Positions 35,651 through 45,117 of a stretch of 64,000 bases of DNA are shown here, piece after piece. The notes under the pieces were generated by a model. That model was not told the DNA's origin and did not search any database. It worked only from the letters and a program-made list of their open reading frames with translations. The stretch is from the NCBI RefSeq assembly GCF_038593855.1, contig NZ_CP151996.1:3348001-3412000 (forward strand), written 5' to 3'. Numbering within the stretch: the first letter of the stretch is position 1; each line of letters opens with the position of its first letter. The translations under genes and the position numbers were made by a program. Origin of the DNA: Lysinibacillus sp. FSL M8-0337. Lineage in GTDB: Bacteria; Bacillota; Bacilli; Bacillales_A; Planococcaceae.

Positions 35651-36266
35651 TTTGCAGCTTTATTTTATAATGGGCACAGCGAATGCCAAAATCAAACAAC
35701 CATTAGCAATACTAGAGGAAGCATTGCAAGCTGGCATTACGATGTTCCAATTCCGAGAAAAAGGAATAGATGCACTGACAAATGAAGATTATGAACATTT
35801 TGCCCGTCAATGCCAAAAACGATGTCGTCACTACAATGTTCCATTTATCGTAAATGATGATATTGAGCTTGCTTTAAAACTCAAGGCAGACGGTATTCAT
35901 ATTGGACAAGATGATTTTCCCATCTCATTAGTACGAGAAAAAATTGGTGCGGAAATAATACTTGGTGTTTCGGTTCATACAGCGGATGAATTACACATCG
36001 CTATAGAAAATGGAGCAGATTATGTAGGTATTGGTCCCATTTTTGCTACCACTTCTAAAAATGATGCCAAAGCGCCAAGTGGTACTGAATTTTTACAACA
36101 AGCACGTCGTCATTATCCCGAGTTGCCGATTGTAGCAATTGGTGGCATTAACTGTCAGAATGCAGAAACAGTATTCAAAGCTGGTGCAGACGGTGTAGCA
36201 GTTATTTCCGCTATTTGTGATAGTCATAATATTCACCAAACCGTAGAGACCTTTAAATCGTATTGA
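35637..36266 (+). CDS. thiE: Thiamine-phosphate synthase
   Basis: 209 aa, TIM barrel. It starts at GTG 35637 within the end of thiD, with GAGGTG 7 nt before. Motifs are TMFQFREKG (Arg/Lys for pyrophosphate), PFIVNDDIELALKLKADGIHIGQ with metal Asp, LGVSVHT, GIGPIFATTSKNDA and AIGGINCQNAETVFKAGADGVAVIS. It joins the pyrimidine diphosphate and thiazole phosphate to thiamine monophosphate. Last gene of the salvage operon; a hairpin follows. Confidence 0.97.
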   Translation: MKRSDLQLYFIMGTANAKIKQPLAILEEALQAGITMFQFREKGIDALTNEDYEHFARQCQKRCRHYNVPFIVNDDIELALKLKADGIHIGQDDFPISLVREKIGAEIILGVSVHTADELHIAIENGADYVGIGPIFATTSKNDAKAPSGTEFLQQARRHYPELPIVAIGGINCQNAETVFKAGADGVAVISAICDSHNIHQTVETFKSY

Positions 36267-36316
36267 TTGAATTATTCGAGTTACGCAGTCATAAAAAAAG
36301 TAAAAATAAACAAACT

Positions 36317-36347
36317 AAAACCAGTGCCTTTTACGGTCACTGGTTTT
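36317..36347 (+). terminator. thiMDE terminator
   Basis: AAAACCAGTG (36317-36326) pairs with CACTGGTTTT (36338-36347), with an inner CC/GG pair, ending in TTTT; 50 nt past thiE. Confidence 0.7.
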
Positions 36348-36373
36348 AAGTTCAATAAATGCGTTTTCTGCAA

Positions 36374-36580
36374 TTATTGTTTTGGCATACCTTTTAATTG
36401 AGATTCTGCCATTTGTACAAGACGTTTAGTGATTTCACCACCAACGGAACCGTTAGCACGAGCTGATGCGTCAGCTCCTAATTGAACACCAAATTCTTGT
36501 GCAATTTCGTATTTCATTTGATCAAGTGCTTGTTGTACACCAGGTACTGCAAGCTTGTTTGAACTGTTGTTGTTTGTCAT
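36374..36580 (-). CDS. Alpha/beta-type small acid-soluble spore protein
   Basis: 68 aa from ATG 36580 behind AAGGAGGTG. It carries both family signatures: the germination protease cleavage region ([22 protein letters not shown], where GPR cuts at the E-F/G-like site) and the second block [19 protein letters not shown]. These proteins coat spore DNA and protect it from UV and chemicals, and are degraded to amino acids in germination. The longer frame to 36682 reads into the promoter region. It shows the organism makes endospores. B. subtilis sspA lies at the matching position next to thiI/iscS. Confidence 0.95.
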   Translation of the reverse strand: MTNNNSSNKLAVPGVQQALDQMKYEIAQEFGVQLGADASARANGSVGGEITKRLVQMAESQLKGMPKQ

Positions 36581-36602
36581 GTCTCTCACCTCCTTGTGAA
36601 TA

Positions 36603-36632
36603 TAGAATGTGCGATATTCGATTTTTAATACG
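36603..36632 (-). promoter_or_regulatory. Candidate sigma-G promoter of the ssp gene
   Basis: Minus strand: -10 CATTCTA (36603-36609) fits CATNNTA of sigma-G; -35-like CGTATT (36627-36632) at 17-bp spacing. The implied leader is short, so this is tentative. Confidence 0.4.
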
Positions 36633-36687
36633 AAAATTTTATAGGTAAAATGTAACTCTAAAGGAAAAAGACTAGAAAACATAAAAA

Positions 36688-36719
36688 AACCGTCCCAAAT
36701 TACAAATTTGAGACGGTTT
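36688..36719 (-). terminator. iscS-thiI terminator
   Basis: Minus strand stem AAACCGTC-CAAATT type (36705-36719 with 36688-36701, one mismatch) followed by TTTTTTT; between thiI and ssp. Confidence 0.85.
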
Positions 36720-36791
36720 CCTTCTTATTATAATGTCGTTATTGGTCTTTATAAGAAAAGAACATTTTTTTAGTTTAAATCCATAAATTTT

Positions 36792-38003
36792 TTATAAAAG
36801 ATCTGCAAATTTATCTGTAGGCTGTTCTTTTTTCGGGAAAATGTACACTTCACGGTTTTTCACAGCACGTTCGATTAGTTCATCAAAATCAGAAAAGCTT
36901 TCATAATGCTCTACTTTTTCAAGCTTTGGCTTTGTTTTCGGACTAGCTGGGGTAAAAATTGTACAGCAATCCTCAAATGGCTGAATTGACGTTTCATATG
37001 TGCCGATTTTTTCAGCAATATCAATAATTTCTAATTTATCATTAGAAATAAGCGGACGTAAAATTGGTGTATTCGTTACAGCATTAATCGCAGTTAAACT
37101 TTCTAGCGTCTGGCTTGCTACTTGTCCAAGACTTTCACCTGTAACAATGGCAAGTGCATTAATTTCCTCACGCACTTTATCTGCAACCTTTAACATCATG
37201 CGACGTGTCGTTGTCATTGACACATTGGACGGCACTTTGTCTTTAATAAGGACTTGGATTTCTGTAAACGGAATAACATGCAGGCGAATACTTGCACCAA
37301 ATTTTGTTAGTTCATTTGCAAGCACTTTTACTTTTTCCAATGAATTTTGACTTGTATATGGTGGGCTAAAGAAATGAATTGCTTCTAAACGTACACCACG
37401 TTTCATCATTAAATACCCAGCAACAGGACTATCAATACCGCCTGACAGCATTAATAATGATTTGCCGTTTGAGCCAACTGGCATACCACCTGCGCCTGGA
37501 ATCACTTGCGCCATCATATAGGTAGAATCGTGGCGCACCTCTACTCGTAATTCTACATCTGGATGTTTCACTTTTACTGATAAGTTTTGATATTGCGGTA
37601 AAACATACCCACCAATTTCACGCTGAATGCTGTGAGAATCTAATGGGAATGTTTTATCTGTACGTTTCACTTCAACTTTAAATGTTAGCTGTTGATCTTT
37701 AAATGTATCCATAATCGTAATCGCAAGTTGTTTCATGGCATCCATATCTTTTTCACAGGCAGCAACTGGGCTAAATGATTGAATCCCAAAAATTTTCGGT
37801 AAGCCTGCTAATAAAACATTCATTTGTGCCTCATCTTCAATGGCAATAAACATTCGGTCGCGTTCTGTGCGAATGTGTAAATGGCCTAAATCTGCAAATG
37901 CATAGCGAATATTTTCACGTAAACGACGGATAAAATCCATTTTATTACGTCCTTTTGTCGATAGTTCGCCATAACGAATTAAAATTTCTTTCCAAATCAT
38001 CAT
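36792..38003 (-). CDS. thiI: ThiI, tRNA 4-thiouridine synthase
   Basis: 403 aa, the short Gram-positive form without the C-terminal rhodanese domain of E. coli. It has an N-terminal ferredoxin-like plus THUMP domain (to about residue 165) and a PP-loop ATPase with the motif LMLSGGIDSPVAGYLMMKRG. A late Cys pair lies in FEDCCTIFTPASP. It adenylates U8 of tRNA and inserts sulfur supplied by the cysteine desulfurase; the Bacillus enzyme serves tRNA thiolation. It overlaps iscS by 4 nt (ATGA), matching the nifZ-thiI pair of B. subtilis. Confidence 0.97.
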   Translation of the reverse strand: MMIWKEILIRYGELSTKGRNKMDFIRRLRENIRYAFADLGHLHIRTERDRMFIAIEDEAQMNVLLAGLPKIFGIQSFSPVAACEKDMDAMKQLAITIMDTFKDQQLTFKVEVKRTDKTFPLDSHSIQREIGGYVLPQYQNLSVKVKHPDVELRVEVRHDSTYMMAQVIPGAGGMPVGSNGKSLLMLSGGIDSPVAGYLMMKRGVRLEAIHFFSPPYTSQNSLEKVKVLANELTKFGASIRLHVIPFTEIQVLIKDKVPSNVSMTTTRRMMLKVADKVREEINALAIVTGESLGQVASQTLESLTAINAVTNTPILRPLISNDKLEIIDIAEKIGTYETSIQPFEDCCTIFTPASPKTKPKLEKVEHYESFSDFDELIERAVKNREVYIFPKKEQPTDKFADLL

Positions 38004-39157
38004 AATCGTTCTCCTTTAAGTTCCTTCAATACTGTATTGATAACTTGTATTAATTGTGCTATATCGTCTGATGTTACATGTGCACCAAAACTAATACGAA
38101 TAACACCTTTTTTAAAATGTTCATCAATATTTAAGGCTTCGACAACATGGCTTGTCTTTGTTTGTTTGGAAGAACAAGCACTGGAAGTCGAAACAATCAC
38201 GCCATGTTTTTGCAAAGCATTGATAAGTACCTCACCTTTTATATCACGTACACTAAACGATAAAATATGAGCTGCACACGCTGGAGTAGAGATGATATGC
38301 ACCATATCACCAAAATGTGCTAACGCTGTACGTAGTTGCTGTTGCCAATTACGGTAGTTGTTAGAACGGTCTTTCATTGTTTCGACTGCCATACGAGCCG
38401 CTTTTGCCAATGCTACCGCTTGAGGTACAGCTACTGTGCCACTACGTAAGCCGAATTCCTGTCCACCACCTAAAGCATAAGGTTGCCATTGCATTTGCTT
38501 ACGAAAAGCTAAAACACCCGAACCTTTAAATCCGTGTATTTTATGTCCAGAAATCGTAATACAATCTGGCCCATCTTCCCCTTTAAACGTTAATGGCAGT
38601 TTTCCAAAGCTTTGAACTGCATCCACATGAAATGCCGCTCTACTTTCTGAATGGACGATAGCAGCCGCTTCAAAAATAGGTTGAATTGCGCCCATTTCAT
38701 TATTGACATGCATCATGCTAACCAATATCGTATCTTTACGTATTTTAGCTCTTAACTCATCTAATGAAATAACGCCTTGTTTATTGACACGTAAATAGTC
38801 TATTTCAAAGCCTTCCTTTTCAAGCTGTTTGACTGACTCTAACACAGAAAGATGCTCAATTTCCGTTGTTAAAACATGTTTCCCTTTATGCGTATTAGCG
38901 CGTGCTAAACCTAAAATAGCTGTATTATTCGATTCGGTTCCACCTGAAGTAAATAGCACATTTTTTGCTTCAGTCTTCAAAATATCTGCTACTTGCTCCC
39001 GTGCACGCATTAATAATGCATTTGATTCTACACCCATGGCATGGATTGATGCAGGATTTGCATAATATTGCTCATTTACTGCCATAAATGTTTGCATCAC
39101 TTCTTGATAAGGCTTTGTTGTAGCACTATTATCAAGATAAATTGTATTAACTTTCAT
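38000..39157 (-). CDS. nifZ: Cysteine desulfurase (IscS/NifZ-like)
   Basis: 385 aa, fold-type I PLP enzyme. Lys206 in TISGHKIHGFKG binds PLP, and the persulfide-carrying Cys328 is in STSSACSSKQTKTS. It also has DNSATTKPY at the N-terminus and HVDAVQSFGKLP. It removes sulfur from cysteine and, by its coupling to thiI, is dedicated to 4-thiouridine in tRNA. In B. subtilis the equivalent gene is nifZ. Start ATG 39157; the 314-nt gap upstream contains the ezrA terminator. Confidence 0.94.
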   Translation of the reverse strand: MKVNTIYLDNSATTKPYQEVMQTFMAVNEQYYANPASIHAMGVESNALLMRAREQVADILKTEAKNVLFTSGGTESNNTAILGLARANTHKGKHVLTTEIEHLSVLESVKQLEKEGFEIDYLRVNKQGVISLDELRAKIRKDTILVSMMHVNNEMGAIQPIFEAAAIVHSESRAAFHVDAVQSFGKLPLTFKGEDGPDCITISGHKIHGFKGSGVLAFRKQMQWQPYALGGGQEFGLRSGTVAVPQAVALAKAARMAVETMKDRSNNYRNWQQQLRTALAHFGDMVHIISTPACAAHILSFSVRDIKGEVLINALQKHGVIVSTSSACSSKQTKTSHVVEALNIDEHFKKGVIRISFGAHVTSDDIAQLIQVINTVLKELKGERL

Positions 39158-39471
39158 TATTTTTCACACACTTTCAAAACGTTGATTTAACGGTATTTAT
39201 CATAACGCAATCTGTCGCGATTGACTACTAATTATTCTAATTTCATCATTTTAAGTCCGCTTAGCATAGCTTATATGCTGTGAATTTTAGATGCTTTCAC
39301 ACTACAAAAATAGATTTTGGTAAACATTTATTCAGCATGAAATCCCCAAAATTGAAGAAAAATTTATTAAATAAAAATACGGTCATAAAAAATAGCTGCC
39401 TAAAAAGGTCATTTCACTTTTTAGGCAGCTATTTCACTTGTTATTGTATATTTGTTACTGTTGCAAAGCGT
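39158..39471. other. ezrA-iscS intergenic region
   Basis: Holds the ezrA terminator (39390-39434) and presumably the iscS-thiI promoter. AT-rich; a 65-codon plus-strand open frame here lacks a ribosome binding site and is not believed. Confidence 0.45.
39390..39434 (-). terminator. ezrA terminator
   Basis: Perfect 18-bp stem (39417-39434 with 39390-39407), 9-nt loop, followed by a T-run on the minus strand; 38 nt past the ezrA stop. Confidence 0.92.
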
Positions 39472-41175
39472 TTATGACTTTGTAAACGCTTCTTCGGCAA
39501 CAATGGCCTCAATGCGTTTCAAAGCACCTGGCTCCATTTCCTCTACTGCAGTCCCTGCTTCTTCTAAAGCCTTTGCATAACGGAATTGATGAAATGCCTC
39601 TTCTGCTTCTTTTAAACGAGCATTTAACTTTGGATTTGTTGCACGGTGGCGATTGCCATATTGAATAATACGTTCGATAAGCATGACGTTTTCAATCAAT
39701 TCATGTGCTTTCGCGTGAACATCTTCAACACAAAGTGTCGCTGCATTTAAGTTATTATGGACAGTTCCCATATTGAGCGGTACTTCTTGTAGACTTTGCA
39801 TCACAACGTAAATATGCTCCGCTGCCTCATCTAATCGCGCATCCATCTCTTCAGGAATACCTGGAATATTCGCCTTATTTAACAGACGATCTGTTTCTTG
39901 TAGCGTTTTTTTCAAGTTGTCCACTTGTGTCCGAGCCTTATTTTCATCAATGCGAAGTTTTTTCATTGTATTCGATAAATGCCCTTGCTCTTCGTGTATG
40001 CGCTCCAATTCTTCACTAATTTCAATTAATTCCTCTTGTAAGCTTGAATAGGCCGATTTTTCCTCCGACACACGCATCGCCAATAAATCATAGCGACGTT
40101 GTAATGCTTCTAATTGTTTTAGCGCCGCTTTTGGAATTTCTGCATCTTTTTCATTCAAGTGGTAGCTTTGCTGGACAAATGTTGCTTCATCACTTACTAA
40201 TCGAGTGGAGCTAATAACATTCGTAATTGATCCTAATAAGCGCTCACAATTTTGGTCGACATAGTTTTTAGCAATCACTTCTTTTTCAAGTAAGTCATAA
40301 AAATGGTCTATTTCTTCATTTATTTCAGCAACACGGGGTTTTACAGATGTTAACTTCAGCTCTGCTAGTTCCTCTTTTAACGAAGCAAACTCCACTTCCA
40401 GTTTGTCCAACGCCTCTGTAAGTTCTAAATGATGCAAGTAGTAAGATTGTTCTTCCATTTCACGCTGACCATTGCGTAATTCTTGAATCGCACCTGGTAA
40501 TTTTACTTGTAGTTCCGTTAAAATAGTTGGCACATCATTAATATATTCAAACGTTTGTTGGGATTCATTATTTAAACTAATTACTATTTCACGGGCTTGT
40601 AAATAATTGCCCTCGCTTGTCAGTACATCAAATTCTTCAAATTTTTGTACAAACACTTCTAACTTTTGTTCAAGTGCTGGTAAAGCTACGCCAAATGAGT
40701 GCTGATGTGCAAGCAGTGTTTTGCGTGCTGATCGATAATATTCTTTTAATTGTTCAATTTCAATACGGTTTTTTTCTTCGCTGCCAATTAATTCATTAAG
40801 TTCTTCTAAGATTTTATCTTTATCTTTTTCACACTTACGAATATAATCCTCTATTTCACGCTCAATCAACGTTGCTTTTTTAAAACGAAGACGATTGATT
40901 TGGTCTTCAGCATCGAATAAAAGCGAATCAATTTTTGTCATATGTACGTCGATGACTTCATCCCAACTATTACGCCACCGTTCAAACATTTCCTCTGTTT
41001 CGCCATTCATATTTAAAGATTTAACTTTAGAAATTTCTTCATTTATGGGATTGTTTTGTATTTGTAATTTTTCATTTTCAAGTTGTGCAATAATTGTTGT
41101 ATGTTTTCTTCGCATCATTAATCCTACTATGGCTAAAATTAATAGTAGGATAATCGGAATGATGATATACTCCAT
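39472..41175 (-). CDS. ezrA: EzrA, septation ring formation regulator
   Basis: 567 aa, the normal EzrA size. One N-terminal membrane helix (residues 2-20), then basic MRRKHTT and almost continuous coiled coil made of spectrin-like repeats (for example NEEISKVKSLNMNGETEEMFERW). A late conserved patch is IERIIQYGNRHRATNP (QNR-like patch region). EzrA is anchored in the membrane and binds FtsZ, limiting Z-ring formation to mid-cell and linking to wall synthesis. Monocistronic, divergent from hisJ, same neighbours as in B. subtilis. Confidence 0.95.
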   Translation of the reverse strand: MEYIIIPIILLLILAIVGLMMRRKHTTIIAQLENEKLQIQNNPINEEISKVKSLNMNGETEEMFERWRNSWDEVIDVHMTKIDSLLFDAEDQINRLRFKKATLIEREIEDYIRKCEKDKDKILEELNELIGSEEKNRIEIEQLKEYYRSARKTLLAHQHSFGVALPALEQKLEVFVQKFEEFDVLTSEGNYLQAREIVISLNNESQQTFEYINDVPTILTELQVKLPGAIQELRNGQREMEEQSYYLHHLELTEALDKLEVEFASLKEELAELKLTSVKPRVAEINEEIDHFYDLLEKEVIAKNYVDQNCERLLGSITNVISSTRLVSDEATFVQQSYHLNEKDAEIPKAALKQLEALQRRYDLLAMRVSEEKSAYSSLQEELIEISEELERIHEEQGHLSNTMKKLRIDENKARTQVDNLKKTLQETDRLLNKANIPGIPEEMDARLDEAAEHIYVVMQSLQEVPLNMGTVHNNLNAATLCVEDVHAKAHELIENVMLIERIIQYGNRHRATNPKLNARLKEAEEAFHQFRYAKALEEAGTAVEEMEPGALKRIEAIVAEEAFTKS

Positions 41176-41374
41176 CGTAAGCCTCCTATTCTACAATAAA
41201 CGAATTGGCTAGTTGTATTTATTATATACTATGTTTTCGCCTTTTGTACTAAAATTTAAGTGATTTTCAGAAAAGTGTATTCACGACCTACATATTGACA
41301 GCTTCCCCTATGTCATTGAACATAGAGCGTAAATATGTATTTATCATTTTAATAGTTAAAGGAGTGTAAAATGT

Positions 41375-42172
41375 ATGAAAAGAGACGGGCACATCCATAG
41401 CCCCTATTGCCCACATGGGACATCTGATTCATTTACACAATATATTGAAAAAGCAATTGCTGAAAACTTTACGGATATTACATTTACAGAACATGCACCA
41501 TTACCCTCTAATTTCCAAGACCCTACACCTGAAAAGGATAGTGGTATGCGCCCAGATTTTTTAATGCCTTATTTGGAAGACTTACAACGACTTCAAAAAC
41601 AATATGCACAGGATATTCGCATTCGCATCGGTTTAGAAATCGACTATATTGTCGGCTTCGAGCAAGAAACACGTCATTTTCTTGATACATATGGACATTT
41701 TTTAGACGATGCCATTTTATCTGTTCATTTTTTACAATGGCAGAATACGTATGAATGCATTGATTTTTCTGCTGAAAGTTTTATAAATTTTGCCCAAAAA
41801 GTAGGTTCTGTTGAACGACTCTATCATTTATATTATGATACTGTCCTACAATCTATTGAAGCTGACTTAGGACAATACAAACCGAAGCGCATCGGGCATC
41901 CAACACTTATTCATAAATTTCAACTAGCCCATCATCAGCAAGTTGATGACGCTGGCCGCATCCAAGAAGTATTAACTACTATGCAGCAAAAAGGATATGA
42001 ATTAGATTTAAATAGTGCTGGCTTAAGTAAAACATATTGTCAGGAACCCTATCCACCAATTGCCTTTATTGATTATAGTAAAACGATTGGTTTACCTATT
42101 GTTTTCGGTTCAGATGCTCATGCTGCTGTCGATTTACATCAGCATTATAAAACTATATTTCCAGACAAATAA
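41375..42172 (+). CDS. hisJ: Histidinol-phosphatase, PHP type
   Basis: 265 aa, PHP fold. Metal ligands are seen in RDGHIHSPYCPHG (H-x-H), the FTEHAPLP segment, LRIGLEIDYIVG, ILSVHFLQW and FGSDAHAAVDL (D-x-H near the end). It hydrolyses histidinol phosphate in histidine synthesis. The gene is away from any his operon, as ytvP/hisJ is in B. subtilis. The ATG at 41375 is in TAAAATGTATGAAA with AAAGGAG upstream. It starts 20 nt before the GAF-domain gene, with which it probably forms an operon. Confidence 0.92.
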   Translation: MKRDGHIHSPYCPHGTSDSFTQYIEKAIAENFTDITFTEHAPLPSNFQDPTPEKDSGMRPDFLMPYLEDLQRLQKQYAQDIRIRIGLEIDYIVGFEQETRHFLDTYGHFLDDAILSVHFLQWQNTYECIDFSAESFINFAQKVGSVERLYHLYYDTVLQSIEADLGQYKPKRIGHPTLIHKFQLAHHQQVDDAGRIQEVLTTMQQKGYELDLNSAGLSKTYCQEPYPPIAFIDYSKTIGLPIVFGSDAHAAVDLHQHYKTIFPDK

Positions 42173-42192
42173 CGTTTAAACGAGGTGCTCAT

Positions 42193-42672
42193 ATGTTTAC
42201 ACAAATTAATTACGAAGGATCTATTGCCGATCAATACAAGACATTAGCAAAACAATTAGATGCATTACTCACTGGCGAAACCGATCGTATTGCCAATTTA
42301 GGCAACGCATCTGCTTTGCTTAATCAATTTCTTACAGACATTAACTGGGTTGGCTTTTACCTTTTACAAGAGGATGAACTAGTTTTAGGACCATTTCAAG
42401 GCTTACCTGCTTGCGTAAGAATTCCAATTGGTCGCGGTGTATGTGGAACAGCTGTAACAACAAAAGAGACACTTGTCGTAAAAGATGTTCACGCATTTCC
42501 AGGGCATATTGCGTGCGATGCTGCCTCTCAATCTGAAATTGTCATTCCACTTATTCGACAAGAGAAGGTAATTGGCGTTCTTGATATTGATAGCCCTATT
42601 AAAAATCGCTTTTCACAGGAAGATCAAGCTGGCTTAGAACATTTTGTCGAAACACTATTGCTTCATATTTAA
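42193..42672 (+). CDS. msrC: Free methionine-(R)-sulfoxide reductase (YtsP, GAF domain)
   Basis: 159 aa, single GAF domain. The three redox cysteines of the fRMsr family are present: Cys74 (LPACVRIPIG), Cys84 (RGVCGTAV) and Cys108 (HIACDAAS), followed by SEIVIPLIRQ and GVLDIDSP. It reduces free methionine-R-sulfoxide using thioredoxin. The name YtsP is used in B. subtilis for the gene next to dgcP/ytrP; msrC is the common symbol for the family. 20 nt behind hisJ and convergent with the diguanylate cyclase. Confidence 0.92.
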   Translation: MFTQINYEGSIADQYKTLAKQLDALLTGETDRIANLGNASALLNQFLTDINWVGFYLLQEDELVLGPFQGLPACVRIPIGRGVCGTAVTTKETLVVKDVHAFPGHIACDAASQSEIVIPLIRQEKVIGVLDIDSPIKNRFSQEDQAGLEHFVETLLLHI

Positions 42673-42700
42673 TATTTCGCAATATTATCTCATAACCACT

Positions 42701-42750
42701 AAAAAATGCCCTGAAATGGATTATAAATATATCATTTCGGGGCATTTTTT
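42701..42750. terminator. Two-way terminator between msrC and dgcP
   Basis: 18-bp stem with G-U pair (42701-42718/42733-42750), A-run left and T-run right. Confidence 0.9.
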
Positions 42751-42765
42751 ATAGTGAACCATCTA

Positions 42766-44649
42766 TTATGCATTTGTTTGTAACGTCCGATCATGGATAC
42801 AAAATCTATTTTTGCCATTGTTTTTCGCTTCATATAAAGCTGTATCGGCGTGTAGAAAAACCGCTTGAAAAGCTGGTCGATAGTATTGATCCCATGTTAT
42901 AAGACCCGCTGAAATCGTTACTTTAGGGTCAGTGGCATTCGGAATGACTTCAACTATTGTTGAAGCTAGTTCAATTGCCTCTTGCTCACCAACATTTGGT
43001 ACATACACCGACATTTCTTCTCCACCCCAGCGAGCACAAATACCGCTTGCACCTATTGTTTCTTCTAGTTTCACGGCAATTTGCACAAGAATCTTATCGC
43101 CTGTTTGATGGCCGTAGGTATCATTAATGCGTTTAAAATTGTCAATGTCAATAAGCAAGAACATACCTGATTGATCTTTTTTCAAAGATTTTTCTACATA
43201 TTGATCTAAATAACTGCGTGCATATAATTTTGTTAAATGATCACGGTCAACCATTTCTTGTAGCTGATTTCGTAAAATCGAGTTGGCAATTGCTAACGAA
43301 GAATGATGGATTAAAGATTGCATTAGTTTAAAGCTATCAAATGAAAAGAAATAAGGTTCTTTGTGCAGTACGATACTAAAGCCATTTATTTTTTCCTCCA
43401 TTAAGATAGGAATCGCCATAATTGAACGATATTCTATTTGATTTGGGGTTAATCGGCTAAAATCTGCTATAAAGAGTGGATCATTTGTATGCTCAAAATG
43501 TTGTTCAACATGTCTAATATAAGTATTGCCTTCTTCTGATTTAAATAACGATGTACTAGCATCTGTCACTTCATAGGTAGCATGATCTTTAAAAGCGAAA
43601 CAAACTTCCATTGGTTGGAAAGACTTCATTAATTGTTTTTGTAGGAAAAGTAACATTTCATTAATATCAATGCGCATATTTAATCGATGCGATGTTTCAT
43701 TGATGAGTTGTAAGTCACTTACGAGGCGATGCGATTGATGATATAATTTTGCATTTTCTAGCGCATTTCCAGATGCTTGTGCTAACATGCGCACAAAGTC
43801 TTTTTCCGTTGCTGAAAAAAGATATGTGGTTGGTGCACTCACTTGCAAAATGCCATAAATAGCTTGTCTCCCTTTTATAGGGGCATTTAATAAACGACAA
43901 TTCAAGTCTCCAGCTAGTTCAGTAGTCAACTCTCCTGATACAAAAGCTTCGATTGTAGCCGGTCTTTCAGACAAATAATCAAAAAGTTTAATATCAATAG
44001 TCGTATGGCGATCTTGATCGTTAGATAATATAAGTTCCACATTAAATTCTGGAAAATTATCACGAATATTTTTTAAAACGTTTTCTAAAATCAAATCAAT
44101 ATCCATTGTTGAGTGAAATAAATCGGTCATGTTATAAAGTTTTCTATATTGGTCTTCATTCAACTTTACTTCGAGATTTTCAATCAGCATTTGTAAAACT
44201 TTTGTAAGCGTTTCTACACACTCTTCACCGTAATCCGAAGTCATAAAGTCCGTCCAAGTATCGGTGGCTTCAACAAGTAACACACCCATAGGCTCTTTGC
44301 CCTCCGTCTGGAAAAGCACCATATCTGTCATCATATTATAGGCTGTTTTTTCTTTTAGTATATAAGGAAGCTTTACAACTTTCTGTTGGTAAAAGCTAGC
44401 TTCTATCATTAGCCATGACACAGCATTTAGTTTTGTTTCGATTGTCAACGAGGCCAATTCTTCTACAGGTATTAAACTATTCCCCTCAAAACTAAGAAAG
44501 GCCGCATTTTCAATTTTCAAGTGCTTCTTTAGACACTGTTTAAATGAATAAAAATACTCATTAAAACTGACTAGTCCTCCATTCGAACTCACCCAAATGC
44601 TCAAAACATCAGATTTTATATATTTCAGCGTTTGTAAATGGTCTGTCAT
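42766..44649 (-). CDS. dgcP: GAF-GGDEF diguanylate cyclase (DgcP/YtrP-like)
   Basis: 627 aa from ATG 44649 behind AAAGGTGAT. About 440 residues of sensory region with GAF-like modules (for example FVRMLAQASGNALENAKLY) precede a GGDEF domain: DRDHLTKLYARSYLDQY, FLLIDIDNFKRINDTYGHQTGD, and an active-site motif GGEEM in RWGGEEMSVYV. The motif keeps the G-G-E-E needed for catalysis. The I-site R-x-x-D five residues before it is absent (SGIC), so product inhibition is not expected. It makes cyclic di-GMP; membrane helices are not seen, so it is cytosolic. Position beside ytsP and rpsD matches B. subtilis dgcP (ytrP). Confidence 0.9.
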   Translation of the reverse strand: MTDHLQTLKYIKSDVLSIWVSSNGGLVSFNEYFYSFKQCLKKHLKIENAAFLSFEGNSLIPVEELASLTIETKLNAVSWLMIEASFYQQKVVKLPYILKEKTAYNMMTDMVLFQTEGKEPMGVLLVEATDTWTDFMTSDYGEECVETLTKVLQMLIENLEVKLNEDQYRKLYNMTDLFHSTMDIDLILENVLKNIRDNFPEFNVELILSNDQDRHTTIDIKLFDYLSERPATIEAFVSGELTTELAGDLNCRLLNAPIKGRQAIYGILQVSAPTTYLFSATEKDFVRMLAQASGNALENAKLYHQSHRLVSDLQLINETSHRLNMRIDINEMLLFLQKQLMKSFQPMEVCFAFKDHATYEVTDASTSLFKSEEGNTYIRHVEQHFEHTNDPLFIADFSRLTPNQIEYRSIMAIPILMEEKINGFSIVLHKEPYFFSFDSFKLMQSLIHHSSLAIANSILRNQLQEMVDRDHLTKLYARSYLDQYVEKSLKKDQSGMFLLIDIDNFKRINDTYGHQTGDKILVQIAVKLEETIGASGICARWGGEEMSVYVPNVGEQEAIELASTIVEVIPNATDPKVTISAGLITWDQYYRPAFQAVFLHADTALYEAKNNGKNRFCIHDRTLQTNA

Positions 44650-44856
44650 GAAATCACCTTTTCTATATAACGTACAAATCAATTACTATTAACTTATAAT
44701 GTATTATACATAATTTGTGTCATTTTGACTATGTAATTCTACCTTACTTTTACATTTTACATTTACTACCGCATCAATAACCATTTCGTATTAGTGTTAA
44801 ATTCCTCTCAAGGAAATTCCTACTATAGTTCTTTTTAAAAATTGCAATACTAATAA

Positions 44857-44885
44857 TTGACGTCTACGCTCTAAGCAGTTACAAT
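44857..44885 (+). promoter_or_regulatory. rpsD promoter
   Basis: -35 TTGACG (44857-44862), 17-bp spacer, -10 TACAAT (44880-44885). Transcription would start near 44892, giving a leader of about 225 nt. Confidence 0.75.
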
Positions 44886-44891
44886 GAAGTT

Positions 44892-45117
44892 TGTGTAAAA
44901 TAAACGCAGCAGTGGTATAAGCTTATTACTGTATTTTATTCCTCAATTTTACTGAGTATTACTACACAAAAACTCTCAGTGGCAAAATAGATGGTGTATT
45001 GTGTAACCTAACGGCTGCATAGGCGAAAATACATGAAAATAAAATGCGTATAAGAATGGGTACTACTGGTTTTTGTTTTACAACAAAAAAACCAAATTTA
45101 AAGGAGGAGACAACAAT
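44892..45117 (+). ncRNA. Long rpsD leader, probable S4 autoregulatory element
   Basis: About 225 nt separate the promoter from the rpsD start and contain no reading frame. The part closest to the gene can fold GGTTTTTGTT with AACAAAAAAACC (about 45069-45094), ending just before the AAAGGAGG site. In Bacillus the rpsD mRNA leader binds S4 and represses its own synthesis; that function here is inferred from position and length. Confidence 0.5.

Noticed and set aside
39280-39477. 65-codon plus-strand frame in the ezrA-iscS gap
   Set aside because: Runs through the ezrA terminator, no ribosome binding site.
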